DNA of 64,000 nucleotides from UBA1351 sp964627665 (GCA_964627665.1 CAZVKG010000008.1:13124-77123), one strand, 5' to 3'. Positions 42,864 through 50,218 are shown, numbered from the stretch's first letter. Translations and numbers: made by a program. Notes: generated by a model not told the origin, from the sequence alone.

Positions 42864-43323
42864 CTGAGTCACCTGCCTTTTTAACGACTTCTCTCTCAAC
42901 CATACTCTTCAGCATTTCAATGAGCCTGTTACACTGATATTTATCAAGCCATTCAAGCCTTTCAACACCAAACATCTTCTTGACAAATCCATTAATCCTA
43001 GCGTTGTTGTCGTTCCATCCAAGTTCTTCAGTAAGCCTATAGATTTTTTGCCGTTGCGCCTGTGTTCGTTTATTTCCTCCGACATCTGTTCTGTTACTTT
43101 TGGGCTTTCCTTTGGCCGAATCTTTCATCTTAAGTAAGGCCGCACAAACTTTATTGATTTCATTTTGACTGAGCTTTCTCATGCTGTCTTTTCCTGTTTC
43201 TACGTATATGATTGAATATAAGTCCTCTTTGTTTAAAAGAAGTTCAGGTGACTTTGCAATGCCCCAAATGGTCTTTATACTATAATTGGGAGCGTATAAA
43301 CGCCCCCGGTTGTTGTATCCCAT
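42853..43323 (-). CDS. GemA/gp16 family regulatory protein (DUF1018)
   Basis: 156 aa from MGYNNRGRLYAPNYSIKTIW, preceded by GGGAGG at 6 nt. The DUF1018 core is clear: KTIWGIAKSPELLLNKEDLY, RTQAQRQKIYRLTEELGW, and LEWLDKYQCNRLIEMLKSM. In Mu, GemA modulates host gene expression and DNA supercoiling early in lytic growth. A frame extending 147 bp further upstream overlaps Gam and is rejected. Confidence 0.85.
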   Translation of the reverse strand: MGYNNRGRLYAPNYSIKTIWGIAKSPELLLNKEDLYSIIYVETGKDSMRKLSQNEINKVCAALLKMKDSAKGKPKSNRTDVGGNKRTQAQRQKIYRLTEELGWNDNNARINGFVKKMFGVERLEWLDKYQCNRLIEMLKSMVEREVVKKAGDSVGN

Positions 43324-43336
43324 AACAGACCTCCCA

Positions 43337-43846
43337 TTAATTTGATTCGCGGATTTTTTCTCTTGCCGTTTCGTACCAAAAGACGTCTTGTTTTCTAAGC
43401 TTTGCACCCACTTTAATGATCTCATCCTCACTATATTTTTTAAGGACTTCTTTATTGATCTTCTCTTCAACCTTGATGCAATCTGTCATCTTTCGAATTT
43501 TCAAACTCTTAATAATAGCCGCTACTTTTTCTTTGGCTCTAGGAATGCTGATTGTTGTGCTTAAACGAAATCCGGTTTTCCCAAAATTGAGTACTTTTGT
43601 TTTTCCTTCGATTTCATCTCGATGTTCTGTTACAAATTCCTTGATATCCTTGCCAAGCTTATCAATCCTATCTTGGTGTGGTTTTGCTTCAAGCTGTGAA
43701 GATTTCTTGATCCCGTTAATCTGTCTGTTCATTTCACCTTCAATGTCTTCAATAAGAATCTCGCCTTCTGCAATTTCCTTTAATGCTTCGTTGACTTCTT
43801 CCCAACTCTTAATTGATGGTTTGTTTTCAATACGTTTTCTCGCCAT
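43337..43846 (-). CDS. gam: Mu Gam-like host-nuclease inhibitor
   Basis: 169 aa. SWEEVNEALKEIAEGEILIE, then a long coiled coil and FGKTGFRLSTTISIPRAKEK, is the Gam pattern. Gam is a Ku-like protein that binds DNA ends and protects them from exonucleases. Overlaps the preceding gene by 20 bp and precedes gemA by 13 bp. Confidence 0.88.
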   Translation of the reverse strand: MARKRIENKPSIKSWEEVNEALKEIAEGEILIEDIEGEMNRQINGIKKSSQLEAKPHQDRIDKLGKDIKEFVTEHRDEIEGKTKVLNFGKTGFRLSTTISIPRAKEKVAAIIKSLKIRKMTDCIKVEEKINKEVLKKYSEDEIIKVGAKLRKQDVFWYETAREKIRESN

Positions 43847-44114
43847 TGTTCTGTTCCTCCTTCTTTAAAACTATTCCGTTTAATTCGCCACCATTTACTC
43901 CAAAATCAAAACCTTCCTGATGAAGTACCTCTACATCATCTAGTGGTAAGTTTATTAGGTCCTGAATCATCGCTTTATTAATGTAATTATTTTCCACATA
44001 GGAAGTGATTTCTTGAACAGCTTCTTTTTTTGTTTCTCCTACTTCTATTTTATTGATTGCACATGTTATAACATCTTTTAGACTTAACACCTGTTCCATA
44101 TGAACCTCCTGCAA
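43827..44114 (-). CDS. Small early phage protein, unknown
   Basis: 95 aa, acidic and mostly helical (VLSLKDVITCAINKIEVGET; KKEAVQEITSYVENNYINKA). RBS GCAGGAGG. It is the first minus-strand gene after the divergent 57-aa plus-strand gene and overlaps gam. No family recognised. Confidence 0.65.
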   Translation of the reverse strand: MQEVHMEQVLSLKDVITCAINKIEVGETKKEAVQEITSYVENNYINKAMIQDLINLPLDDVEVLHQEGFDFGVNGGELNGIVLKKEEQNNGEKTY

Positions 44115-44199
44115 TTCGTCTTATCATCGTATAGCGTTATCGGTTATCTATGTTAAAATGACACTGTAGCTTTTATGCTCAGAAGGGAGGTGATTCCCT

Positions 44200-44373
44200 A
44201 TGACAATTTCCCGTCATTCCAAGCCAATCTCTTGGAAATTAATTTCTCGTGATGTGGAAAAGGACAGTATTTCTAGTGAGTATTCGACTCCAATCTTAAA
44301 CTCCGATAGAAAATATCATCTGTCCGTCCTTATTTCTCCAACGGGGGAGTATCGTCACTACAGTGTCATTTAA
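44200..44373 (+). CDS. 57-aa plus-strand phage gene between MuB and the Gam operon
   Basis: MTISRHSKPISWKLISRDVE ... TGEYRHYSVI, 57 aa, strand-rich with two potential beta-hairpins. The RBS AGAAGGGAGGTGA is near perfect and a terminator follows 12 bp after the stop, so it is a complete transcription unit opposite to the early operon. An 8-mer ATCGTATA matching half of the repressor operator lies at 44126-44133. I recognise no family. It may be a lysogenic or regulatory peptide. Confidence 0.7.
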   Translation: MTISRHSKPISWKLISRDVEKDSISSEYSTPILNSDRKYHLSVLISPTGEYRHYSVI

Positions 44374-44384
44374 CATCATCCATG

Positions 44385-44410
44385 AGCCATCAGTTTATCT
44401 GATGGCTTTT
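44385..44410 (+). terminator. Terminator of the 57-aa plus-strand gene
   Basis: AGCCATCAG / CTGATGGCT, 9-bp stem with a TTTAT loop and TTT after it. It lies 12 bp after the stop and just before the convergent MuB stop codon. Confidence 0.8.
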
Positions 44411-44426
44411 GACAATTATTTTGAAT

Positions 44427-45398
44427 CTAAAGCATCATCATGTTACTGGCTTGTGAAATGATCTTAAGCGTGATCACATCTTTTTCATTCTCATTCATGA
44501 TTCGGATCACGTTATTTAAAGTCCGGTCCAATAATCTAAAACAACCTGTTTGATTGTTACATGCTCTAGACACCAACTCACTCATAGCATCTTTTTCAAT
44601 GCTATAGTCCGAGAGATATTTCTCAACTTCGCTTGAATGTAAGCCTTTGAGCGAAGCATAGAAATCAACTCGATTCGCAAAACGTGCAAGATAACTTTTT
44701 ATCTGTGCCTCAAGTCTTGGTTCACCGGCTATCACCATTCCGACATCTGACTGATCAAAGATACCTCTGAGGATTTCCATTTTCTTTTGCGTGTACTTAC
44801 TGATCAATTTGTCAGCTTCGTCTATAATCAGTAAATAGCCATGGTTAACATTGAAAAACTCTCGAATCCCGTTGACTCTTTTCCAAATGGTTCCATAGGT
44901 TTGTGGTATTCCAAGAGATCTCTCAATGGCTTCTACCAAGTCACGAGCCGACATGGTATCATCACATTCAATGTAGGCTACACGAGGCATTCGTGCATAA
45001 TATTTTAATGCATTTGTTTTTCCAAAGCCTGACTTTCCTACAACGATTCCTAATCCCATATCTTCTTGACAGGAGCTACATACACCTATAACATTTAACG
45101 CGTCCTTGCTTTCGAAAAATCCTTTTCTTTTTGTCACTTTTCGAACGCCTGTTGATTCATTGTTACTATTACTTTCAGGTGAGTCCGTATTATTTCTTAA
45201 ATATTCTTCAAGCTTTGCTTCAATCTCTGTTGTGTCACTGTCATACTTTCCTGACAAAAATCTTGATATTGTTGTCCTTGAATAATTCAGTTCCGCTGCC
45301 AATTGGGCCTTTGTCTTTTTGTTACTTGTTAAGTATTCATTCACTCTTTGTGCTAATGTTCTTACTTCTTGTGTATAAATCGTCGCTACTACTTCCAT
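44427..45398 (-). CDS. MuB-like transposition target-capture AAA+ ATPase
   Basis: 323 aa. An amino-terminal helix-turn-helix (KTKAQLAAELNYSRTTISRF), as in MuB, is followed by an AAA+ domain: Walker A GKSGFGKT at 121-128, Walker B LLIIDEADKL near 189-198, then ERAC-type TQKKMEILRGIFDQSDVGMV. MuB forms ATP filaments on target DNA, delivers targets to MuA and provides target immunity. It follows MuA by 24 bp. Confidence 0.9.
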   Translation of the reverse strand: MEVVATIYTQEVRTLAQRVNEYLTSNKKTKAQLAAELNYSRTTISRFLSGKYDSDTTEIEAKLEEYLRNNTDSPESNSNNESTGVRKVTKRKGFFESKDALNVIGVCSSCQEDMGLGIVVGKSGFGKTNALKYYARMPRVAYIECDDTMSARDLVEAIERSLGIPQTYGTIWKRVNGIREFFNVNHGYLLIIDEADKLISKYTQKKMEILRGIFDQSDVGMVIAGEPRLEAQIKSYLARFANRVDFYASLKGLHSSEVEKYLSDYSIEKDAMSELVSRACNNQTGCFRLLDRTLNNVIRIMNENEKDVITLKIISQASNMMML

Positions 45399-45422
45399 CG
45401 TTTCATCCTCACTTTCTTAAAT

Positions 45423-47522
45423 TTAACCCAGTTCTCTCAATTTATTGAGTGCACTCTGAGCCTTCTTGTTGAAAAATTCGTTGTCCGTTTCTTGTTGCAC
45501 CTTTATTTTCTTGTTTTTGATGTCTTTCACATATTGTTTATCCTGTGGTAAGGTAACCACGTTACTTTCCTTGCCTTGACCTTTAATATAGAAAGATTCA
45601 ATGCCGACAACATCACAGTCTGCATTCACATGCCCTTCAATTCTTTGCTCAAGGTCTTCGCGCAATCCATAAGGCGTTGTGTAATAATCATTACGAAGTC
45701 GGTCGGTCTTAAACTGTGTATTTTGCATCTTAATATGTTCTTCAAGGGCTTTTTGTGGAACTCTCGGTGCAATCATTAATAATTCTTGCGCAACTGCTTC
45801 ACATATCTTTTCACCTTTTGTTGTGTAGACATATAGCTTGGTTACATCTTCCGGATCATATTTAATATCTACCTTTTCTCCCACATAATCTCCAAGCTCT
45901 TGTGAGCGATATTCATACCCGAAACGCTTAATTCCAATGTTATAGACATGAACGCGTTCTGCCTTCATCATTAGCATAGTTGCATATGATTTTGGCGGTG
46001 CAGGTTTGTAATACTTTTCTTCTGCATTCATAAAAAGTTCCATGGGTTTTTGGTATATCTCTTTTTGTTCTTTGAGGCTTCTATGTTTTCGTTGATGGTA
46101 TTTTTCATGTAGCCATTTAGACCATTCCTTGTAAAAGTCTTCCATGGTTAATAATTCACCACGCTCTAACATTCCATTGACATCTTTTTTTACCTTGGCA
46201 TCGGTCAACGATCCGGTTAGCGTTCCTGTATAGGATGTCACCCATTTCGTGAATCGATCACATACTGTTCCAAAAAAGCGCTCGATTTGACCTTTACTCC
46301 AAGGTTGATATGGAATACTTCTAAAATCATCCTCAATACCGATGCTTCGATAAAAACCTTTTGTTTCACTATCAAAGGAAAGATCAATGTTATAGCGTTC
46401 TTTTCTACTTCTGCCTGTCATGGTTTTTGACGTATAATCCTTACCATTATCTATCAACAACCACTGTGGAACCCCTCCCGGGTCACTATAGAGCATCTTA
46501 AGGAGAGATTGTTTTAATATCTGCGAATTTGCATTGACACAGATAACATCGCCTATGATGACACGACTTCTTGTATCAACCCATGCAACTAACTTTGGCT
46601 TTATCGCTTTTACCTTGCCGTTTGGATGGGTATATGCCACCCAGCAGTCAAAGGTATGTTCATCACCCTGAACTAATCCCATCACCGGTAATGCTTTTGT
46701 ATTTCTTGTTCCTTTGATCATGACTCTGTTCTTATATTCCTTGGAACCTTTGGAGGCAAGCAAATGAGCATTTTTGGCTCTGGCTTCATTCATCAAGTAA
46801 TTGATATAGCGCGTCACTGTCTGATAAGACGGATATTCCCACGATCTAAGCTCAGCAACTTCTTCAAGTTTCTCATAGAGCATTTCAACGGTTCCGTTAT
46901 TTGCTGCAAAGGTTTTATCGAACCATACATTTTCAATGAAGGCTTTAACTTCCCCACTAAGTGATGGGAAGGTGAAGCATTGCTTGGGTTTACGACAAAG
47001 TGACAGGACTTTAAAAAAATCATAATTATGCCCATCTTCCTTTTGACGTTTTATGGCCCATGCTGTGGCTTCAAGATAGGCTTGAGAGTATCTGTATAAA
47101 GTCCGTTGACTTATGCCCAGTTGTTCCGCGTATTCATCCGCATAGGTCGTACGATCGCCCTCGTTATAATCAAGAAATTCTTGTATTTGACGTCCGAGCT
47201 CAACGGCTTTGTAATATTGCTTTTTGAATTTTTCAATGTACCAGTTCAAATCTATGTCGATATACCACGGTGCATTTTCACTTATATTTTGATCATTCAC
47301 AACATCCCTCCCATCGATGTTCTTTTGTTCTTTGTGTCCACGCCTAGCCTTTTTAGAGAGAGAGGAAAGGGCAACTAAAACTCTGTCTTTTCCTCCGTTG
47401 ATGCCAGGTTCATTTTTCGTCTTATAACTTTGAGGATTTCGCTGTAATCTTGATGACATACCTTTGTAACTAATATTTTCTAATTCAGCAGCTTCCTCTA
47501 ATGTGACAAATATTTCAGTCAA
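45423..47522 (-). CDS. Mu-type DDE transposase (MuA-like)
   Basis: 699 aa. An amino-terminal winged helix (FVTLEEAAELENISYKGMSS) and a second HTH (GISQRTLYRYSQAYLEA) would bind the phage ends and enhancer. The RNaseH-like core carries a DDE triad: Asp287 in VQGDEHTFDCW, Asp358 in LLIDNGKDYT, Glu414 in WSKGQIERFFG (55 residues apart, close to MuA's 56). A beta-barrel and a carboxy-terminal helical region for MuB contact follow. The start is TTG behind GGGGTG; it overlaps a small upstream ORF by 8 bp. Confidence 0.93.
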   Translation of the reverse strand: MTEIFVTLEEAAELENISYKGMSSRLQRNPQSYKTKNEPGINGGKDRVLVALSSLSKKARRGHKEQKNIDGRDVVNDQNISENAPWYIDIDLNWYIEKFKKQYYKAVELGRQIQEFLDYNEGDRTTYADEYAEQLGISQRTLYRYSQAYLEATAWAIKRQKEDGHNYDFFKVLSLCRKPKQCFTFPSLSGEVKAFIENVWFDKTFAANNGTVEMLYEKLEEVAELRSWEYPSYQTVTRYINYLMNEARAKNAHLLASKGSKEYKNRVMIKGTRNTKALPVMGLVQGDEHTFDCWVAYTHPNGKVKAIKPKLVAWVDTRSRVIIGDVICVNANSQILKQSLLKMLYSDPGGVPQWLLIDNGKDYTSKTMTGRSRKERYNIDLSFDSETKGFYRSIGIEDDFRSIPYQPWSKGQIERFFGTVCDRFTKWVTSYTGTLTGSLTDAKVKKDVNGMLERGELLTMEDFYKEWSKWLHEKYHQRKHRSLKEQKEIYQKPMELFMNAEEKYYKPAPPKSYATMLMMKAERVHVYNIGIKRFGYEYRSQELGDYVGEKVDIKYDPEDVTKLYVYTTKGEKICEAVAQELLMIAPRVPQKALEEHIKMQNTQFKTDRLRNDYYTTPYGLREDLEQRIEGHVNADCDVVGIESFYIKGQGKESNVVTLPQDKQYVKDIKNKKIKVQQETDNEFFNKKAQSALNKLRELG

Positions 47523-47658
47523 TTCTTTTCACCCCTTTGTACTTTACAAGGTGACTTTTTTCGAGTAAAATGAAGGAGATGAAAGTTTTCATCACGGCTT
47601 TTGAAAAGAGTATTCGTCTTGTCCATGGATGCTCTTTTTTCTTTTGCCATTTTTTCAT
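47515..47658 (-). CDS. Possible small ORF preceding MuA
   Basis: 47 aa, strongly basic (MKKWQKKKEHPWTRRILFSK). The ATG has CCGGAGGAG at good spacing and the stop overlaps the MuA start by 8 bp, suggesting translational coupling. A different frame from ATG 47651 gives a 43-aa alternative. Neither resembles a known protein, so it may only be a leader for MuA translation. Confidence 0.4.
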   Translation of the reverse strand: MKKWQKKKEHPWTRRILFSKAVMKTFISFILLEKSHLVKYKGVKRID

Positions 47659-47671
47659 CAAACTCCTCCGG

Positions 47672-47971
47672 TTATTCACTTCGCGTCACTTTGATTGTCT
47701 CAATTTGTCTTTCAATTTTCTTAAGTTCTTCTTCCACAAAAATGCTCATGGTGCTTAGTGTTTCAATGCTTGCCTGTTTCAGGTTGAGATATCCAAAGAA
47801 ATCTTCAACTTCATGTTCAATCTCATTACTGATCTGCTCCGATTTTCGTTTGAGCTCTTTTTGCTTCCTCTCAAGTATGATCAATTGTGAATCTTTTGAA
47901 ATCTCCGTGCTTTTTTCCATTCCGGCTTTCAGCTCTTTGATCTCCTTTAAAAAAACGTTAACATTTTTCAT
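47672..47971 (-). CDS. Small early coiled-coil protein
   Basis: 99 aa from MKNVNVFLKEIKELKAGMEK, with AAGGAGG at 6 nt. Nearly all helical with heptad spacing (KELKRKSEQISNEIEHEVED; FVEEELKKIERQIETIKV). It lies between the Ner-like regulator and MuA. Function unknown. A frame starting earlier at 48010 overlaps the HTH gene and lacks an RBS. Confidence 0.7.
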   Translation of the reverse strand: MKNVNVFLKEIKELKAGMEKSTEISKDSQLIILERKQKELKRKSEQISNEIEHEVEDFFGYLNLKQASIETLSTMSIFVEEELKKIERQIETIKVTRSE

Positions 47972-47984
47972 GCATGACCTCCTT

Positions 47985-48200
47985 CTACGCTGTTTGTTTA
48001 AAATTTTCAAGGTCCAAACCGAGTACTTTTGCTATGCTGTCAATGTATTTATCACCCGATCGGTCACCATATAGGATCAGGTTGAGGTACTTGTTGCTCG
48101 TGCCAACCATTTCAGCAAGCTGTACTTGAGTCATACCTTTTTCAATAAGTCTTTTCTTCACGACAACACCAAAGGGTGTCAGTTTTCTTTTGCTATGCAT
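47985..48200 (-). CDS. Ner/Cro-like helix-turn-helix regulator
   Basis: 71 aa. GVVVKKRLIEKGMTQVQLAE with MVGTSNKYLNLILYGDRSG is an XRE-type HTH. Start at ATG 48200, 7 nt after AGGAGG; the preceding in-frame TTG is less likely. By position just before the transposition genes it corresponds to Mu Ner, which shuts off early and repressor transcription during lytic growth. Confidence 0.78.
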   Translation of the reverse strand: MHSKRKLTPFGVVVKKRLIEKGMTQVQLAEMVGTSNKYLNLILYGDRSGDKYIDSIAKVLGLDLENFKQTA

Positions 48201-48271
48201 CAAGCATCCTCCTTTCGATAATGTTAAATTTTTATACCGTATGTTATAATTTTTATGACGGCAAGAGCACT

Positions 48272-48460
48272 ATGAAAAAACATACGGTTAAATTTGATGT
48301 TGAGATTCCTGCCACCACAGAAGAATCTCAAAGTAGTAGTTCAAAGAACCAATCAATAAGTAATCATCACTGTATCAACTGCCAAACCCCACTCTACAGG
48401 GTAGGCATCAAGAATTATGCCATTTGTCCTAACTGCAATACTAAAAATACAATGACATAG
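48272..48460 (+). CDS. Small zinc-ribbon protein, Mu Com-like
   Basis: 62 aa, the same length as Mu Com as I recall it. A polar amino half is followed by HHCINCQTPLYRVGIKNYAI and CPNCNTKN, two CxxC knuckles as in Com. A TATAAT lies at 48245-48250. Just past its stop, AGGAGGTGA leads a 17-codon TTG-initiated frame (48473-48526), recalling how Com controls translation of a following gene in Mu, though no mom-like gene is present. It lies antisense in a 280-bp gap of the early operon. The start is weakly supported. Confidence 0.55.
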   Translation: MKKHTVKFDVEIPATTEESQSSSSKNQSISNHHCINCQTPLYRVGIKNYAICPNCNTKNTMT

Positions 48461-48481
48461 GAGGTGACTCTCTTGCCGTCT

Positions 48482-48901
48482 TTATACCTCCGAAGCAGCA
48501 ATACATTTCTCGCCTTTGCTTCCTAAGTCTTCACTTATGAACTCCACTAATTCTGCTTTTGTCTTCATTGCATCGAGTATTTGAACATAATCAATCTCTA
48601 CAATGTGGTCGTTACCTGAAGTATCTTTTATCGTTACCGTCGCCGTCTGATCATCATCATTCATTGTTAACTTAGCTTTACCTGTGGTCGTTTTCATACG
48701 AATAACCACATTGTAATTTTCAGTAATACATTTATCTACCACTTCTCTACCTTGTATTAATTTTCTTGATTCACCGGATGTTCTATGAACAATCTGAAAA
48801 CACTCTCTACAGTCTTTTACGATTAACCAATGATCAGGATTGAGTCCATGTGACTTGATTCTGATTTTTTGTGCTCGTGTCGGTCTTTTTCCGTGTTTCA
48901 A
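48482..48901 (-). CDS. DUF6906-like phage protein
   Basis: 139 aa. MKHGKRPTRAQKIRIKSHGL followed by NPDHWLIVKD is the DUF6906 pattern, a short domain seen in many Firmicutes phages. The rest is an acidic strand-rich region and a terminal helix (TKAELVEFISEDLG). First gene downstream of the early promoter. Role unknown. Confidence 0.7.
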   Translation of the reverse strand: MKHGKRPTRAQKIRIKSHGLNPDHWLIVKDCRECFQIVHRTSGESRKLIQGREVVDKCITENYNVVIRMKTTTGKAKLTMNDDDQTATVTIKDTSGNDHIVEIDYVQILDAMKTKAELVEFISEDLGSKGEKCIAASEV

Positions 48902-49076
48902 AATACCACTCCTTTCATTTTTTCAAATAGTTTTTATGTTGCTAATTCGTGCATTAGATGGGAACACGTATTTAGAAAGATATGATTTCGTTGCAACATG
49001 CAAGAAAATGTTGCAGAATTGTCGCTTTTGTTTTGATAGTGTGATAAAATTTTGATGTACTTATCTATCTAAATAC

Positions 49077-49105
49077 ATTATATATACGATATCGTATATT
49101 GTCAA
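49077..49105 (-). promoter_or_regulatory. Early phage promoter with repressor operator in its spacer
   Basis: Minus-strand TTGACA (49100-49105), 17 bp, TATAAT (49077-49082): both hexamers perfect. The spacer is filled by the 18-bp perfect palindrome ATATACGATATCGTATAT (49082-49099), an obvious operator. A partial copy (TAACGTATAT) overlaps the divergent repressor RBS at 49143. In the roughly 170-nt leader that follows, TGCAACAT/ATGTTGCA (48992-49015) can form a hairpin. Confidence 0.85.
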
Positions 49106-49163
49106 TGAATATTTGCTGTTTTCGGATATATTATTATCCGTTAACGTATATAGGAGGGATTAA

Positions 49164-49664
49164 ATGGACACTGTAGGAAGTAGAATCAAATCTATTAGAT
49201 TAGATCAAAATTTAAATCAAAAAGAGTTTTGCAACAAAATAAAATTAGGACAAAGTCGATTAAGTGAAATAGAGAGTAATAAAAATAAACCTTCTTTTGA
49301 TACATTATTATCCATTAAAGATGTTTTTGGAGTTTCAATTGATTGGATCATATCCGGTAGCGAATATAGTAACGACTCAAATTCATCTCTTTCTGAAGAT
49401 GAAAAAGAATTATTAGAAAAATACAGATCAGGCTTAGAACCGATTTTTGATAAAGATATTAAGAGACTAAGCGGAGAAATTGGAAGGCTTAATGATCAAG
49501 AACATGACTTACTTTTAAAATACAGAAAACTAAACACTATAGAACAAGATGATATATACGATAACGTATGTTGGAAATATGATAGATTGTTACAGAAAAA
49601 AATGTCATCAGGCTCGAAGAATGGAAAAGACAAAGAAAAGACAGCTAATAATAGGGCTGTATAA
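49164..49664 (+). CDS. Phage repressor, XRE/cI-type helix-turn-helix protein
   Basis: 166 aa. The HTH occupies residues 5-62 (SIRLDQNLNQKEFCNKIKLG, QSRLSEIESNKNKPSFDTLL). The carboxy half has two similar heptad-like stretches (EDEKELLEKYRSG and QEHDLLLKYRKLN) that could dimerise. There is no S24/LexA peptidase domain, so induction is not by RecA-driven self-cleavage. It is divergent from the early operon, as c is in Mu. An operator-like sequence lies inside its 3' coding region. Confidence 0.88.
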   Translation: MDTVGSRIKSIRLDQNLNQKEFCNKIKLGQSRLSEIESNKNKPSFDTLLSIKDVFGVSIDWIISGSEYSNDSNSSLSEDEKELLEKYRSGLEPIFDKDIKRLSGEIGRLNDQEHDLLLKYRKLNTIEQDDIYDNVCWKYDRLLQKKMSSGSKNGKDKEKTANNRAV

Positions 49665-50008
49665 TTTTTTACAATTTTGATAGATTTATATATCTTTTTT
49701 TGCAGAATTGCTTTATGCTAAACTTTTTTCATAAAAACATAGCTGAGCCATTGATTTTACTTCAATTCTGCATGATTATATTTTTTTTCCAATTTGCAGA
49801 ATTGAAATTGAGTAAAGAAAAAATCATTTTACATTTTTTCGCAACAAAAGGTAACGCGCGTATATTCGTTTGTTTGTTTCGTATTGCTTTATTCATGCGC
49901 TTTTATATCATATTTAATAACGCATGAATATTTTACGCACGCTTAGTAACGCAACGTTCGCACGCTTTGTACCTTTCACATTCTTTAATAATTTGGTATA
50001 ATAAAAAA

Positions 50009-50076
50009 AGAGCAGTTTAAAAAGCACCTTATCCCTGTCGCTACAAGGCTTCCAGTGCTTTTCTGCTCTATTTTTA
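50009..50076 (+). terminator. Long hairpin with U tract, repressor terminator or small RNA
   Basis: AGAGCAG/CTGCTCT (50009-50015 with 50063-50069) and AAAAGCAC/GTGCTTTT (50020-50027 with 50055-50062) stack into one stem with a short bulge, then TATTTTT. A TATAAT at 49997-50002 with TTTCAC 17 bp upstream could start a transcript exactly at the hairpin. The 49665-50008 stretch before it holds no convincing gene, only AT-rich sequence and TAACGC boxes at 49852, 49918 and 49947. Confidence 0.6.
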
Positions 50077-50218
50077 TAAAATAATTTAATTTTTCTTTTT
50101 TCTATGACGTTCTCAAAATATTTGTCAACCGCTTCTCACACCATCCCACTTTATCCCTAGTAAAATCAGTATATCCCGACGTTTCCCGGGTGTTCTTCAT
50201 TTATCCCCGTATTTGTCA
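50025..50218 (-). repeat. Candidate left-end transposase sites
   Basis: Inward TGACAAAT elements begin at 50218 and 50127; the second continues as TATTTTGAGAA to 50110, matching the right-end copy inverted. Between and beside them, TTATCCC-type boxes recur: CACCTTATCCCT (50025), CACTTTATCCCT (50147), CAGTATATCCCG (50167) and CATTTATCCCC (50198). Mu left ends carry several transposase sites over about 170 bp, a similar layout. Confidence 0.5.

Larger units (their letters stand above)
49012..49804. repeat. Four copies of TGCAGAATTG flanking the repressor gene
   Basis: Exact copies at 49012-49021 (+), 49701-49710 (+), 49763-49772 (-) and 49795-49804 (+). One is in the early leader and three lie downstream of the repressor toward the left end. 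A 10-mer is expected far less than once by chance in this span. Candidate binding site for a phage protein, such as the transposase enhancer site. Confidence 0.6.
18118..50218. mobile_element. Mu-like transposable prophage, contractile-tailed, about 32.1 kb
   Basis: Gene content and order match bacteriophage Mu: repressor, Ner-like HTH, MuA, MuB, Gam, GemA, endolysin, Mor, holin, terminase, portal, gpF, protease/scaffold, gpT capsid, neck, sheath, tube, frameshifted chaperone, tape measure, baseplate, fibre. The late operon is on the minus strand, so the Mu left end is at 50 kb. The boundaries are my best reading: inward-facing TGACAAA at 18118 and 50218 flanked by ATTAT and GTTAT (4 of 5 identical). 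A second inward pair lies 77-91 bp inside each end. Uncertainty is about 100 bp per side. All modules look intact. Confidence 0.9.

Noticed and set aside
49700..49927. 75-codon plus-strand frame after the repressor
   Set aside because: No RBS, extremely AT-rich and Phe/Ile-rich, and it contains the TGCAGAATTG repeats; likely non-coding.
49852..49952. TAACGC boxes (49852, 49918, 49947) compared with the TTATAACGC repeats at 34.5 kb
   Set aside because: The shared core is only six bases and spacing is irregular, so a common regulator is not supported.
50110..50132. Left phage terminus exactly at the inner TGACAAATATTTTGAGAA site
   Set aside because: It pairs well with 18195-18212, but the flanks ACCGC and CTGTT do not match, and a phage terminator lies outside the right copy, so I prefer the outer sites while leaving the question open.
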